From Elusimicrobia bacterium CG08_land_8_20_14_0_20_59_10 (GTDB lineage Bacteria; Elusimicrobiota; Elusimicrobia; Elusimicrobiales; UBA9959), in assembly GCA_002779045.1 (NCBI GenBank), contig PEXO01000017.1, positions 1 through 17,477 of the forward strand: 17,477 nucleotides of DNA, read 5' to 3'. Each line of letters starts with the position of its first letter. Within the stretch, counting starts at the first letter, position 1. A model generated the notes under the pieces. It saw only the letters and a list, made by a program, of their open reading frames with translations, searched no databases and was not told the origin of the DNA. Positions 1-6,517 of this stretch are shown here, piece after piece. The position numbers and the translations under genes were made by a program.

Positions 1-1
1 C

Positions 2-505
2 ATCTTCGCGGTATCGCTCTTGAGTGTGCCCTACACCATAGCCTCCTTCAACCCGACCGCCGCCTGGTCGCAGACGCTGATGAGCTTTATGAGCCACACC
101 AGCATACTTTACCAGTTGAGTTATGTGGGCCTCATCATCTTCTTCTGTTACTTCTATAATTCGGTAAGCATCAACCCGAAGGACCTCGCCGATAACATGA
201 AGAAGTGGGGCGGGTTCATTCCCGGCATACGCCCGGGCGAGCCTACCGCCACCCACATAGAGTGGGTGCTTAACCGCATAACGCTCGGCGGCGCGCTGTT
301 CGTGTCCCTGATAGCGGTACTGCCCGATTATATGCGCGCGAAATTCAATGTGCCGTTCTATTTCGGCGGCACCTCCCTGCTGATAGTCGTCGGCGTAGCG
401 CTCGATACCGTAGCACAGACCGAGGCGCACCTGGTGATGCGCAACTACGAAGGCTTTTATAAGAACTCTAAAGTGAAGGGCCGCTGGTTTAACGTCGGGC
501 AGTAG
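2..505 (+). CDS. secY: Protein translocase subunit SecY, C-terminal part
   Basis: This is the 3' end of secY; the gene enters from the left edge and the reading frame is open from base 2. SecY is the channel subunit of the SecYEG translocon in the inner membrane. The visible 167 residues contain three hydrophobic segments matching TM8-TM10: one around ILYQLSYVGLIIFFCYF, one around ITLGGALFVSLIAVLP and one around TSLLIVVGVALDTVAQ. Between the first two is the cytosolic loop with NPKDLADNMKKWGGFIPGIRPG, the family's characteristic loop before TM9. The end, RNYEGFYKN followed by a short basic tail, is also typical. The next gene is adk, the usual spc-operon order. Truncated only by the window edge. 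The identification is firm. Confidence 0.96.
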   Translation: MFAVSLLSVPYTIASFNPTAAWSQTLMSFMSHTSILYQLSYVGLIIFFCYFYNSVSINPKDLADNMKKWGGFIPGIRPGEPTATHIEWVLNRITLGGALFVSLIAVLPDYMRAKFNVPFYFGGTSLLIVVGVALDTVAQTEAHLVMRNYEGFYKNSKVKGRWFNVGQ

Positions 506-520
506 CGCGTAAAGGCAAGA

Positions 521-540
521 GGCGGCAGGTGAAAGCCGCC
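521..540 (+). promoter_or_regulatory. Small hairpin in the secY-adk gap
   Basis: GGCGGC (521-526) and GCCGCC (535-540) form a perfect 6-bp GC stem around an 8-base loop, 15 bases after the secY stop. No T-run follows, so it does not look like an intrinsic terminator. It may be an mRNA processing or stability hairpin, or chance in GC-rich DNA. The rest of the 93-base gap shows nothing clear. Confidence 0.25.
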
Positions 541-598
541 GACGGGGAGATACACGGGCGCTTCGGAAAAGTTCCCTGTTACGCTTCACAACGGATAT

Positions 599-1240
599 AT
601 GAATATTATTCTCTTGGGGTACCCCGGTTCCGGGAAGGGAACGCAGGCGAAGGTTCTTTCTCAGAAGCTGGGATTGTTCCATGTCTCCACCGGAGATATT
701 TTCCGCGAGGAACTCGCGAAGGACACGCCGCTTGGGCTGGAAGTGTCGGGCTACCTGTCCGCGGGCAGGCTTGTGCCGGACAGGCTGGTGCTTGAAGTGC
801 TCAAGTCCAGGCTGTCCAAGGAAACTCGCGGGCTTCTTTTCGACGGGTTCCCGCGCACGGTGGAGCAGGCTGAGGGGCTGGATGCGTGGTTCGACTCCCG
901 CGAGACGACGCTTGACGCGGTGATCTTTCTGAACGTTCCCGAAGCCGAAGTGGCCAAGCGCCTTGGCGACAGGCGGACCTGCCCCAAATGCGGGAAGATC
1001 TACAATCTCGGCACGAAGCCGCCGCAGAAACCTGACATCTGCGACACCTGTAATGAAAAGCTTATAACCCGCGATGACGATACGCCCGGGGTGATCTGGA
1101 AGCGCCTGCAGGTTTACAAAGACCAGACCGAGCCCCTGCTGGCCTATTACAAATCGTCAGGGAATTTTTACGAGGCCGACGGCGGCCAGGCTCCCGAAAG
1201 CGTGGCAGCCAAGATTGCGGCCATGCTTGACGGGAAATGA
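599..1240 (+). CDS. adk: Adenylate kinase, zinc-LID type
   Basis: Cytosolic enzyme that interconverts ATP + AMP and 2 ADP. The 213-residue length is normal for the long bacterial form. The P-loop GYPGSGKGT is at residues 7-15, the AMP-binding STGDIFR follows, and DGFPRT is the conserved stretch around the AMP site. The LID domain carries four cysteines in two pairs, C128-x2-C131 and C148-x2-C151, so it should bind a structural zinc ion, as in Gram-positive-type Adk. RRTCPKCGK and the later DDTPGVIWKRL stretch also fit. The ATG at 599 starts exactly at the conserved MNIILLGYPG; no clear Shine-Dalgarno sequence precedes it (ACAACGGATAT), unlike most genes here. The stop overlaps the map start by ATGA, so the two are probably translationally coupled. 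Confidence 0.97.
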   Translation: MNIILLGYPGSGKGTQAKVLSQKLGLFHVSTGDIFREELAKDTPLGLEVSGYLSAGRLVPDRLVLEVLKSRLSKETRGLLFDGFPRTVEQAEGLDAWFDSRETTLDAVIFLNVPEAEVAKRLGDRRTCPKCGKIYNLGTKPPQKPDICDTCNEKLITRDDDTPGVIWKRLQVYKDQTEPLLAYYKSSGNFYEADGGQAPESVAAKIAAMLDGK

Positions 1241-2010
1241 TAGAGATAAAGACTCCGGGGGAAATAGCCAGCATGCGCAAAGCGTCGCGTGTGGTGGCGC
1301 GCACCCTGGAGCGTCTCAGGGAGTTGGTGCGGCCCGGGGTGACCACGGCGGAGTTGAACGCTTTCGCTGAAAAAGAGATCCGCGGGGCCGGGGCGGAGCC
1401 GGCGTTCCTGGGCTATCGCGGCTATCCCGCCACTCTCTGCGTTTCCATTAACGAGGAGATAGTGCACGGTATCCCGAGCGAGAAGCGCGTGGTGCGGGAA
1501 GGGGACCTGGTAAGCCTGGACCTGGGCGCTCTCTGCGAAGGTTTTTACGGCGATGCCGCCCTGACCGTGGGCGCCGGGAATATTTCCGGGGGTGCCAGGA
1601 AACTGCTGGCGGTGGCGGAACGGTCGCTGGAACTGGCCCTGGAACAGGTCAGGCCGGGCGCGAGGCTGGGAGACGTTTCCAGCGCAGTGGAGCGGTTCGC
1701 GGTGCAAAACGGGATGTCGGTGGTCCGGGAGTTTACCGGGCACGGCATCGGGCGCAGGCTCCACGAAGAGCCGTCGATCCCCAACTTCGGAAAACCGGGC
1801 ACCGGCCCGGTGCTGAAGGCCGGGATGACGCTGGCGATAGAGCCCATGCTCTGCCTGGGACGGGCGGAAATAATAGTCCGCAACGACGGTTGGACCGCTG
1901 TTTCGGCGGACGGAAGCCTGGCGGCGCATTGCGAGCATACGGTGGCGGTTACGGAGGACGGTTGCGAGATATTGAGCTCCTCCGGAGAAAAAGCGGGAGG
2001 CTTATTATAG
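1237..2010 (+). CDS. map: Methionine aminopeptidase, type I
   Basis: Removes the initiator methionine from new proteins. At 257 residues it is close to E. coli Map (264). All five metal ligands of the pita-bread fold are present with a constant offset of two from E. coli: D95, D106, H169 (in GHGIG), E202 (in AIEPM) and E233 (in CEHTVAV). There is no N-terminal zinc or SH3 extension, so this is the minimal type Ia form. The start codon overlaps the adk stop (ATGA), which explains the lack of its own strong ribosome binding site. adk-map-infA is the standard order at the end of the spc operon. Confidence 0.97.
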   Translation: MIEIKTPGEIASMRKASRVVARTLERLRELVRPGVTTAELNAFAEKEIRGAGAEPAFLGYRGYPATLCVSINEEIVHGIPSEKRVVREGDLVSLDLGALCEGFYGDAALTVGAGNISGGARKLLAVAERSLELALEQVRPGARLGDVSSAVERFAVQNGMSVVREFTGHGIGRRLHEEPSIPNFGKPGTGPVLKAGMTLAIEPMLCLGRAEIIVRNDGWTAVSADGSLAAHCEHTVAVTEDGCEILSSSGEKAGGLL

Positions 2011-2016
2011 TATAAT
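2011..2016 (+). promoter_or_regulatory. Perfect -10 hexamer (TATAAT) just before infA
   Basis: TATAAT lies directly after the map stop and ends 8 bases before the infA ATG. Transcription from it would start around 2023-2025, that is at or within two bases of the start codon. I see no good TTGACA-like -35 element at 16-18 bases spacing and no TGn extension, so promoter status is inferred from the hexamer alone. Confidence 0.4.
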
Positions 2017-2024
2017 ATGCAAAT

Positions 2025-2246
2025 ATGTCTGAAAACGGCGAAAAAATAGAGGTGGAAGGAATAGTCAAGGAATCGCTGCCCAACGCGACCTTCAGGGTGG
2101 AGATCTCTCCGGGAAAGGTAATACTCGGGATCATTTCGGGCAAAATGCGCATTCATCACATAAAGATTCTCCCCGGCGACAAGGTCCGTCTTGAGCTGTC
2201 CCCTTACGATCTCAGCAAGGGGCGGATAACCTACAGGGAAAAATAA
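2025..2246 (+). CDS. infA: Translation initiation factor IF-1
   Basis: IF-1 binds the ribosomal A site during initiation. The 73-residue product is the family's usual length and is one OB-fold: EVEGIVKESLPNATFRVE forms the first strands, GKMRIHHIKILPGDKVRLE the core, and it ends in LSPYDLSKGRITYR, the most conserved C-terminal motif. The usual N-terminal MAKED-like start is replaced by MSENGEKIE. No Shine-Dalgarno sequence lies within 15 bases of the ATG; the nearest purine run (GGGAGG) is about 25 bases upstream. Together with the TATAAT at 2011 this suggests either coupling to map or a leaderless transcript. Confidence 0.97.
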   Translation: MSENGEKIEVEGIVKESLPNATFRVEISPGKVILGIISGKMRIHHIKILPGDKVRLELSPYDLSKGRITYREK

Positions 2247-2268
2247 GCCGGGCGGCGCCGGATAGCCA

Positions 2269-2276
2269 AAGAGGTG
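2269..2276 (+). promoter_or_regulatory. Ribosome binding site of rpmJ
   Basis: AAGAGGTG ends 6 bases before the rpmJ ATG at 2283. It fixes the start of this very short gene and supports it as real. Confidence 0.7.
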
Positions 2277-2282
2277 TTCTAA

Positions 2283-2396
2283 ATGAAAGTCAGGTCAAGC
2301 GTAAAAAAGATTTGCATAAAGTGCGTTATCGTTAAGCGCAAAGGCGTGGTGCGCGTTATCTGCACCGATCCCCGGCACAAGCAGCGCCAGGGATGA
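2283..2396 (+). CDS. rpmJ: 50S ribosomal protein bL36
   Basis: A 37-residue gene lying between infA and rpsM, its standard position. It encodes bL36, the smallest protein of the large ribosomal subunit. The sequence opens MKVRSSVKKICIKC and ends DPRHKQRQG. The zinc ligands of the C+ (zinc-binding) form are all present: C11, C14, C27 and H32. The start is ATG with a good AAGAGGTG upstream. The length and every conserved position match the family, so the call is firm. Confidence 0.97.
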   Translation: MKVRSSVKKICIKCVIVKRKGVVRVICTDPRHKQRQG

Positions 2397-2419
2397 TTTC
2401 AGCGCTTCAGAACTGAAAT
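2396..2419 (+). promoter_or_regulatory. Hairpin in the rpmJ-rpsM gap
   Basis: ATTTCAG (2396-2402) pairs with CTGAAAT (2413-2419) around a 10-base loop. It begins at the rpmJ stop and ends 3 bases before the rpsM ribosome binding site (AAGGAGA, 2423-2429). Its TTTCAGCGC (2397-2405) recurs exactly before rpsK (2909-2917). In E. coli the rpsM leader is where S4 represses the alpha operon; a similar role here is inference. Confidence 0.35.
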
Positions 2420-2433
2420 TCCAAGGAGAAAGT

Positions 2434-2829
2434 ATGGCACGAATAGCAGGAGTGGATTTGCCGAAAGAAAAAAAATTATGCGTGGCTTTAGCCTATGTTT
2501 ACGGGATAGGGCGGCCCATGGCCAAAAAGATCCTGGAAGGGCTCAAGAACCGGATAGTACCCGGGATCAGGGTGAAGGACCTCACCGAGGACCAGGTCGG
2601 TCTTCTGAACTCGGTCATCTCCAAGGAATACAAGGTGGAGGGCGAGTTGCGCAGGGAAGTGACCGCTAACCTGAAGCGGTTCGTGGAGATAAACAGCTAC
2701 CGCGGCTACCGGCACAGAAGGAGTCTTCCGTCCCGCGGTCAGCGCACCCGTACCAATGCCAGGACCCGCCGCGGCAGGCGGCGCACGGTGGGCGCGGCTT
2801 CCAAGGCGCCGGTGAAGGCCGGAGCCTGA
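2434..2829 (+). CDS. rpsM: 30S ribosomal protein uS13
   Basis: Head protein of the small subunit, contacting the P-site tRNA and bridging to the large subunit. The 131-residue length is slightly above E. coli (118). MARIAGVDLPKEKK is the family's N-terminal signature, followed by AYVYGIGRPMAKKIL (helix-turn-helix region) and the C-terminal RRSLPSRGQRTRTNART with an Arg-rich tail. The extra length is an Ala/Lys tail, AASKAPVKAGA. An AAGGAGA ends 4 bases before the ATG. It heads the alpha operon rpsM-rpsK-rpsD-rpoA-rplQ. Confidence 0.97.
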   Translation: MARIAGVDLPKEKKLCVALAYVYGIGRPMAKKILEGLKNRIVPGIRVKDLTEDQVGLLNSVISKEYKVEGELRREVTANLKRFVEINSYRGYRHRRSLPSRGQRTRTNARTRRGRRRTVGAASKAPVKAGA

Positions 2830-2833
2830 TAGC

Positions 2834-2917
2834 AGCAGCGCTGAAGAGCTGAAGCTCCGAAGCGCTGTTAAGAAAAAGACCGGAGCTGTTGACTTCGGTT
2901 CTTCAGAGTTTCAGCGC
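2834..2917 (+). promoter_or_regulatory. Structured rpsM-rpsK intergenic region, candidate RNA switch
   Basis: This 107-base gap is unusually long for the operon and can fold in two exclusive ways. Fold A: 2834-2842 pairs with 2861-2869 (9 bp, one G-U), with a 3x3 internal loop and an inner GAGC/GCTC stem (2846-2849, 2854-2857) capped by TGAA. A second hairpin is ACCGGAG (2879-2885) with CTTCGGT (2893-2899), one G-U. Fold B: 2838-2854 pairs with 2901-2917 over 17 positions, interrupted only by tandem A-G/G-A mismatches, and encloses the second hairpin. The 3' arm contains TTTCAGCGC and ends 7 bases before the rpsK ribosome binding site. There is no T-run, so translational control is likelier than termination. 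The ligand is unknown; S4 is a reasonable guess from the E. coli alpha operon. Confidence 0.4.
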
Positions 2918-2936
2918 AAGTTTTAAGGAGAAAGTT

Positions 2937-3368
2937 ATGGCAGAGGAAAACAATACCCCGCAGCCTCAGGACGGGGCGAAAAAAGCCGATGCGAAACCGC
3001 AGGCGAAGCGCCGCTTGCGCACCGTGGCATTCGCGCGCGTTTACGTTAACTGTTCTTTCAATAATACGCTGATAACCTTCACCGACGAGAAAGGCAATGT
3101 TATAGCCTGGTCGACGTCGGGTGGTAACGGTTTCAGGGGTACGAAGAAAGGTACGCCTTTCGCCGCGCAGATAACCGCCTCCAGGGCCTCGGCCCGCGCG
3201 GCGGAATACGGCGTGAAGCAGGCCATGGTGCTGGTGAGCGGCCCCGGCCCGGGGCGCGAGACCGCCATACGCGGCATTGCGGCCAGCGGCATCCACGTGG
3301 TTTCCATAAAGGATATCACGCCCATTCCGCATAACGGCTGCCGCCCGCCGAAAGCGCGCCGCGTGTAA
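2937..3368 (+). CDS. rpsK: 30S ribosomal protein uS11
   Basis: Platform protein of the small subunit, lining the mRNA exit path. The core from about residue 27 is standard: ARVYVNCSFNNTLITFTD, then STSGGNGFRGTKKGTPFAAQ, GPGPGRETAIRG and the C-terminal TPIPHNGCRPPKARRV. The first 25 or so residues are a Lys/Ala/Gln-rich extension typical of non-proteobacterial homologues. The start at 2937 is chosen because AAGGAG (2925-2930) is 6 bases upstream; the frame stays open to a TTG at 2889, but that would translate the structured gap. The product is 143 residues. Confidence 0.96.
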   Translation: MAEENNTPQPQDGAKKADAKPQAKRRLRTVAFARVYVNCSFNNTLITFTDEKGNVIAWSTSGGNGFRGTKKGTPFAAQITASRASARAAEYGVKQAMVLVSGPGPGRETAIRGIAASGIHVVSIKDITPIPHNGCRPPKARRV

Positions 3369-3410
3369 GACCGCGCCCAGGCCGCATGAATCATCGCTAA
3401 GGAGACTTTA

Positions 3411-4043
3411 ATGTCGAGATATACCGGACCCAGCTGCAAGAAGTGTCAGAAAGTAAGCCAGAAGATGTTCCTCAAGGGGACCAAGTGCTTCACCAACTGC
3501 CTGGTGGACAGGCAGAAGGCCGTTAAGGAAAAGCGTTTCACTTCCGGCCCGAGGAACAAGATGTCGGACTACGGCAAGCACCTGCGCGAGAAGCAGATAG
3601 CCCGCCTGACCGCGCAGATAGGCGAGGCGCAGTTCAAGCGGTTCTTCAACAAGGCTTCCAAAGACAAGGGGCAGACCGGAGTGGCGCTGCTGCGTTTCCT
3701 GGAGGTGCGGCTTGATAATATCGTGCGCCGCCTGGGCTTCGCCGTCTCGCTCAAGGCCGCCCGCCAGTTGGTGAACCACGGGCATATAAAGGTGAACGGA
3801 CGCTGCGTTTCGATACCGTCCTGTCTGCTTAAGCCCGGCGACGAGGTAGGCATAGACCCCAAAACGGCCGAAACGGTGCTGGTCAGGCAGGGACTCGAGC
3901 ACGCGGAGAAGACCGCGCAGCGCCCCAGCTTCCTTACCTGGGACACAGCCACGAAGACCGGCAAGATGGTGCGCTGGCCGGACCGCGCGGAGTCAAGCAT
4001 CTCCGTGGACGAGCAGCTCATCGTTGAATTCTATTCAAAGTAA
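3411..4043 (+). CDS. rpsD: 30S ribosomal protein uS4, zinc-finger form
   Basis: Primary 16S rRNA-binding protein that nucleates assembly of the 30S body. At 210 residues it has family length. The N-terminal part carries a four-cysteine zinc site, C9-x2-C12-x13-C26-x3-C30, seen in many non-proteobacterial S4 proteins. The middle has RLDNIVRRLGF, and the S4 RNA-binding domain (about residues 100-160) includes AARQLVNHGHIKVNGR. The end is VDEQLIVEFYSK, the standard C-terminus. AAGGAG (3399-3404) is 6 bases before the ATG. In E. coli this protein represses its own operon, relevant to the structured RNA before rpsK. Confidence 0.97.
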   Translation: MSRYTGPSCKKCQKVSQKMFLKGTKCFTNCLVDRQKAVKEKRFTSGPRNKMSDYGKHLREKQIARLTAQIGEAQFKRFFNKASKDKGQTGVALLRFLEVRLDNIVRRLGFAVSLKAARQLVNHGHIKVNGRCVSIPSCLLKPGDEVGIDPKTAETVLVRQGLEHAEKTAQRPSFLTWDTATKTGKMVRWPDRAESSISVDEQLIVEFYSK

Positions 4044-4061
4044 GCGGAGGACACTAACAAC

Positions 4062-5036
4062 ATGGCCACTTTTTCCAAGCAGCTTGTAATCCCCGAAGCG
4101 CTGAACGTCGAGGATAGATCGAAGACGGACAACTACTCCAAGTTCACCGCCGAGCCCTATGAGAAGGGCTACGGCCACACGGTAGGCAATTCGCTCAGGC
4201 GCATCCTGCTGTCCAGCCTTGAGGGCGCGGCGGTGGTTGCCGTGCGCATAAAGGGCGCCAGGCATGAATACTGCGCCATTAACGGCGTGCAGGAAGACGT
4301 TGTGAACATCGTCCTGAACCTTAAGAAGCTGCGCGTGCGGCTCAAGGGCGAGGGACCGGAAACCGTGCTGATCTCCGTGAAGGGCCGCAAAGAAGTGAAA
4401 GCTTCCGATATCCGCGAGAACGCCAATGTCGAGATAATCAACAAGGACCTCGTGATCGCCCGCGTCGAGGCCGGGGCGGAATTCGAGGCCGAGCTGGAGA
4501 TCTCCCGCGGCTCCGGCTACCTGACCTCCGAGGAGATCCGCGCCCGCATGAACCTGCCCGCTGATTTCATCCCGATGGACGCCATCTTCTCCCCGATACG
4601 GAAAGTGCACTACACCGTGGAGAACGCGCGTGTCGGCCAGCGCACGGACTACGATAAGCTGGTGCTGGAAGTGTGGACGGACGGCACGCTCAGCCCGTCG
4701 GACGCGGTCAACCGCACTGCCGCGCTGCTGCGCCGCTCCATAGTGCCGTTCCTGCCGGCCGAAGAGGCCTCAAAGGAGCCCGCCAAAGATAAGGAATCCG
4801 CTGGTGCGGACGCTGGCGGCGAAGCCGGCAAGCTGGACCAGAGCGTGGATATGATAGAGCTTTCTTCCCGCGCTTCCAACTGCCTCAAGGTGGCAGGTAT
4901 ACGCACGATAAGCGAACTTGTGAAGAAGTCGGAGGGCGACCTGCTCTCCGTGAAGAACTTCGGGCAGAAGTCGCTGGACGAAATAAAGGAAAAGCTCAAG
5001 GAAATGGGGCTGGACCTGGGCATGAAGGCCGAGTAA
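4062..5036 (+). CDS. rpoA: DNA-directed RNA polymerase subunit alpha
   Basis: Alpha dimer scaffolds assembly of RNA polymerase and its C-terminal domain binds UP elements and activators. The 324-residue product has the usual two parts. The N-terminal domain (to about residue 232) includes YGHTVGNSLRRILLSSLEG, the assembly motif, and the RVGQRTDYDKLVLEVWTDG stretch. An acidic Ala/Glu/Lys linker follows, then the C-terminal domain (about 258-320) with ELSSRASNCLKVAGI and VKNFGQKSLDEIKEKL, the helix-hairpin-helix DNA-binding part. A GGAGG lies 11 bases before the ATG, slightly far. Confidence 0.98.
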   Translation: MATFSKQLVIPEALNVEDRSKTDNYSKFTAEPYEKGYGHTVGNSLRRILLSSLEGAAVVAVRIKGARHEYCAINGVQEDVVNIVLNLKKLRVRLKGEGPETVLISVKGRKEVKASDIRENANVEIINKDLVIARVEAGAEFEAELEISRGSGYLTSEEIRARMNLPADFIPMDAIFSPIRKVHYTVENARVGQRTDYDKLVLEVWTDGTLSPSDAVNRTAALLRRSIVPFLPAEEASKEPAKDKESAGADAGGEAGKLDQSVDMIELSSRASNCLKVAGIRTISELVKKSEGDLLSVKNFGQKSLDEIKEKLKEMGLDLGMKAE

Positions 5037-5067
5037 ACGTCCCCGCCGGTATTTTTAAGGAACGTCT

Positions 5068-5409
5068 ATGATAAAGAATCTGGGCACAAGAAAACTATCC
5101 AGGACAGGCTCGCATCGCCGGGCGATGTTCTCCAACATGGCTGCCAGCCTGCTGCTGCACGAGAAGGTGGAGACCACCCTTCCCAAGGCCAAGGAACTGG
5201 TCCGGGTCGCCGAGCGCGTGATAACGGACGCCAAGAACGGCCGTTACGTGGAAGTGCGCCGCGTGATAAAGGACAAGGCCGTCTACCACAAGATATTCGA
5301 AGTGCTGGCTCCTCGCTACAAGGAGCGCCCCGGCGGATGCACCCGCATACTCAAACTCGGTATGCGCAGGGGCGACGCCGCCGAGACAGCGCTGGTGAAA
5401 CTGGTATAA
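5068..5409 (+). CDS. rplQ: 50S ribosomal protein bL17
   Basis: Large-subunit protein near the polypeptide exit tunnel, and the usual last gene of the alpha operon. The 113-residue product opens with a variant of the family signature (KLSRTGSHRRAMFSNMAASL), has the conserved LPKAKELVRVAERVIT stretch, and ends RYKERPGGCTRILKLGMRRGDAAETALVKLV, close to the consensus RPGGYTRI-K...R-GDAA. AAGGAA lies 6 bases before the ATG. mreB starts 4 bases after the stop, so this gene does not end its transcript. Confidence 0.97.
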   Translation: MIKNLGTRKLSRTGSHRRAMFSNMAASLLLHEKVETTLPKAKELVRVAERVITDAKNGRYVEVRRVIKDKAVYHKIFEVLAPRYKERPGGCTRILKLGMRRGDAAETALVKLV

Positions 5410-5413
5410 AGGG

Positions 5414-6451
5414 ATGTTTGATTATTTCTTCAGCCTGTTCTCGAACGATATCGGCATAGACCTGGGTACTGCCAATACCCTGGTCTATGTGAAAGGCAAG
5501 GGCATCGTATTGCGCGAGCCCTCCGTCGTCGCTATTGATAAGAACAGGCGCAAGGTGCTGGCGGTCGGCAGCGAGGCTAAGCTGATGCTCGGGCGCACCC
5601 CGTCCAACATCACGGCCGTCAGGCCGCTCAGGAACGGCGTGATAGCCGATTTTGAAGTTACGCAGGAAATGATCAAGTACTTTATCCGCAAGGTGCACAA
5701 CAGGCGCAGCCTTCTGCACCCCCGCATAGTGATAGGCATTCCCTCAAGCATAACCGAAGTGGAAAAGCGCGCCGTGCAGGAATCGGCCGAGCAGGCCGGC
5801 GCACGCGAGGTGCTGCTTATAGAGGAGCCGATGGCCGCCGCCATAGGTTCCGATCTGCCGGTTTCCGAGCCGCACGGCAGCATGATCTGCGACATAGGCG
5901 GCGGCACCACCGAAGTGGCCGTTATTTCGCTGGGCGGCATGGTGGTGACCAATTCGATAGACGTTGCCGGCGACGAGATGGATGACTGCATAGTACAGTT
6001 TTTCAGGCGCAAACATAACCTGGTTATAGGTGAAACTACCGCGGAAGAGGTAAAGATACAGATAGGATCGGTTTTCCCGTTGAAAGAAGAAAAAACTATA
6101 GAAGTGAAAGGGCGGGACCAGGCTAAAGGCCTGCCCAAGACGATTCTTGTGACTTCGGAAGAGATAAGGCAGGCCCTGATGGAGCCTGTCCAGCTGATCG
6201 TGGACGTGATAAAGCAGGTGCTGGAAGAGACGCCGCCGGAACTTTCCTCGGACCTCGTGGACCGCGGAATGGTGCTGGCGGGGGGGGGGTCGCTCTTGCG
6301 CGGCTTCCCGGAACTTATCCGGCAGGAAACAGAGTTGCCCGTCCACAGGGCTGCCGATCCTTTAAGCTGTGTCGCCTTGGGCTGCGGTAAGTATCTTGAA
6401 GAGCTGGACCGGATCCAGCAGCGGCCCGAATTCCTGAAGCCTTATCGTTGA
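5414..6451 (+). CDS. mreB: Rod shape-determining protein MreB
   Basis: Bacterial actin homologue whose membrane filaments orient lateral wall synthesis. At 345 residues it has family length. The N-terminus MFDYFFSLFS is an amphipathic membrane-binding helix. The phosphate 1 loop is DIGIDLGTANTLVYVKG (residues 12-28), phosphate 2 is CDIGGGTTEVAV, and the adenosine motif VLAGGGSLLRG is near residues 287-297. The three glycines there (290-292) are encoded within a run of ten G bases (6280-6289), unusually long for a coding tract. The gene starts 4 bases after rplQ with only a weak purine run before the ATG, so it is probably read by coupled or continuing ribosomes. Confidence 0.98.
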   Translation: MFDYFFSLFSNDIGIDLGTANTLVYVKGKGIVLREPSVVAIDKNRRKVLAVGSEAKLMLGRTPSNITAVRPLRNGVIADFEVTQEMIKYFIRKVHNRRSLLHPRIVIGIPSSITEVEKRAVQESAEQAGAREVLLIEEPMAAAIGSDLPVSEPHGSMICDIGGGTTEVAVISLGGMVVTNSIDVAGDEMDDCIVQFFRRKHNLVIGETTAEEVKIQIGSVFPLKEEKTIEVKGRDQAKGLPKTILVTSEEIRQALMEPVQLIVDVIKQVLEETPPELSSDLVDRGMVLAGGGSLLRGFPELIRQETELPVHRAADPLSCVALGCGKYLEELDRIQQRPEFLKPYR

Positions 6452-6478
6452 GGCCCCTGTTCCCCGGAGCGGGAGAAC

Positions 6479-6517
6479 ATGGGCGCAACGGGGCGGTCCG
6501 CACAGGACAGGCGATGA
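6479..6517 (+). CDS. Possible 12-codon leader ORF overlapping the mreC start
   Basis: An ATG at 6479, with GGAG (6466-6469) 9 bases upstream, opens a frame encoding MGATGRSAQDRR. Its TGA (6515-6517) overlaps the mreC ATG as ATGA. The same overlap links mreC/mreD, mreD/mrdA and mrdA/rodA, so this tiny frame could deliver ribosomes to mreC. The peptide has no recognisable function and the frame could be chance. Confidence 0.3.
   Translation: MGATGRSAQDRR

Noticed and set aside
507..584. GCGTAA and TTACGC inverted repeat in the secY-adk gap
   Set aside because: Six bases separated by 66 is within chance expectation and the intervening sequence shows no supporting structure.
529..795. An 88-codon + strand frame across the adk start
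   Set aside because: It overlaps the adk P-loop in another frame, and its low-complexity Gly/Arg sequence matches nothing.
2889..2936. TTG start extending rpsK by 16 residues
   Set aside because: The ATG at 2937 has AAGGAG at ideal spacing, and the extension would translate the structured gap.
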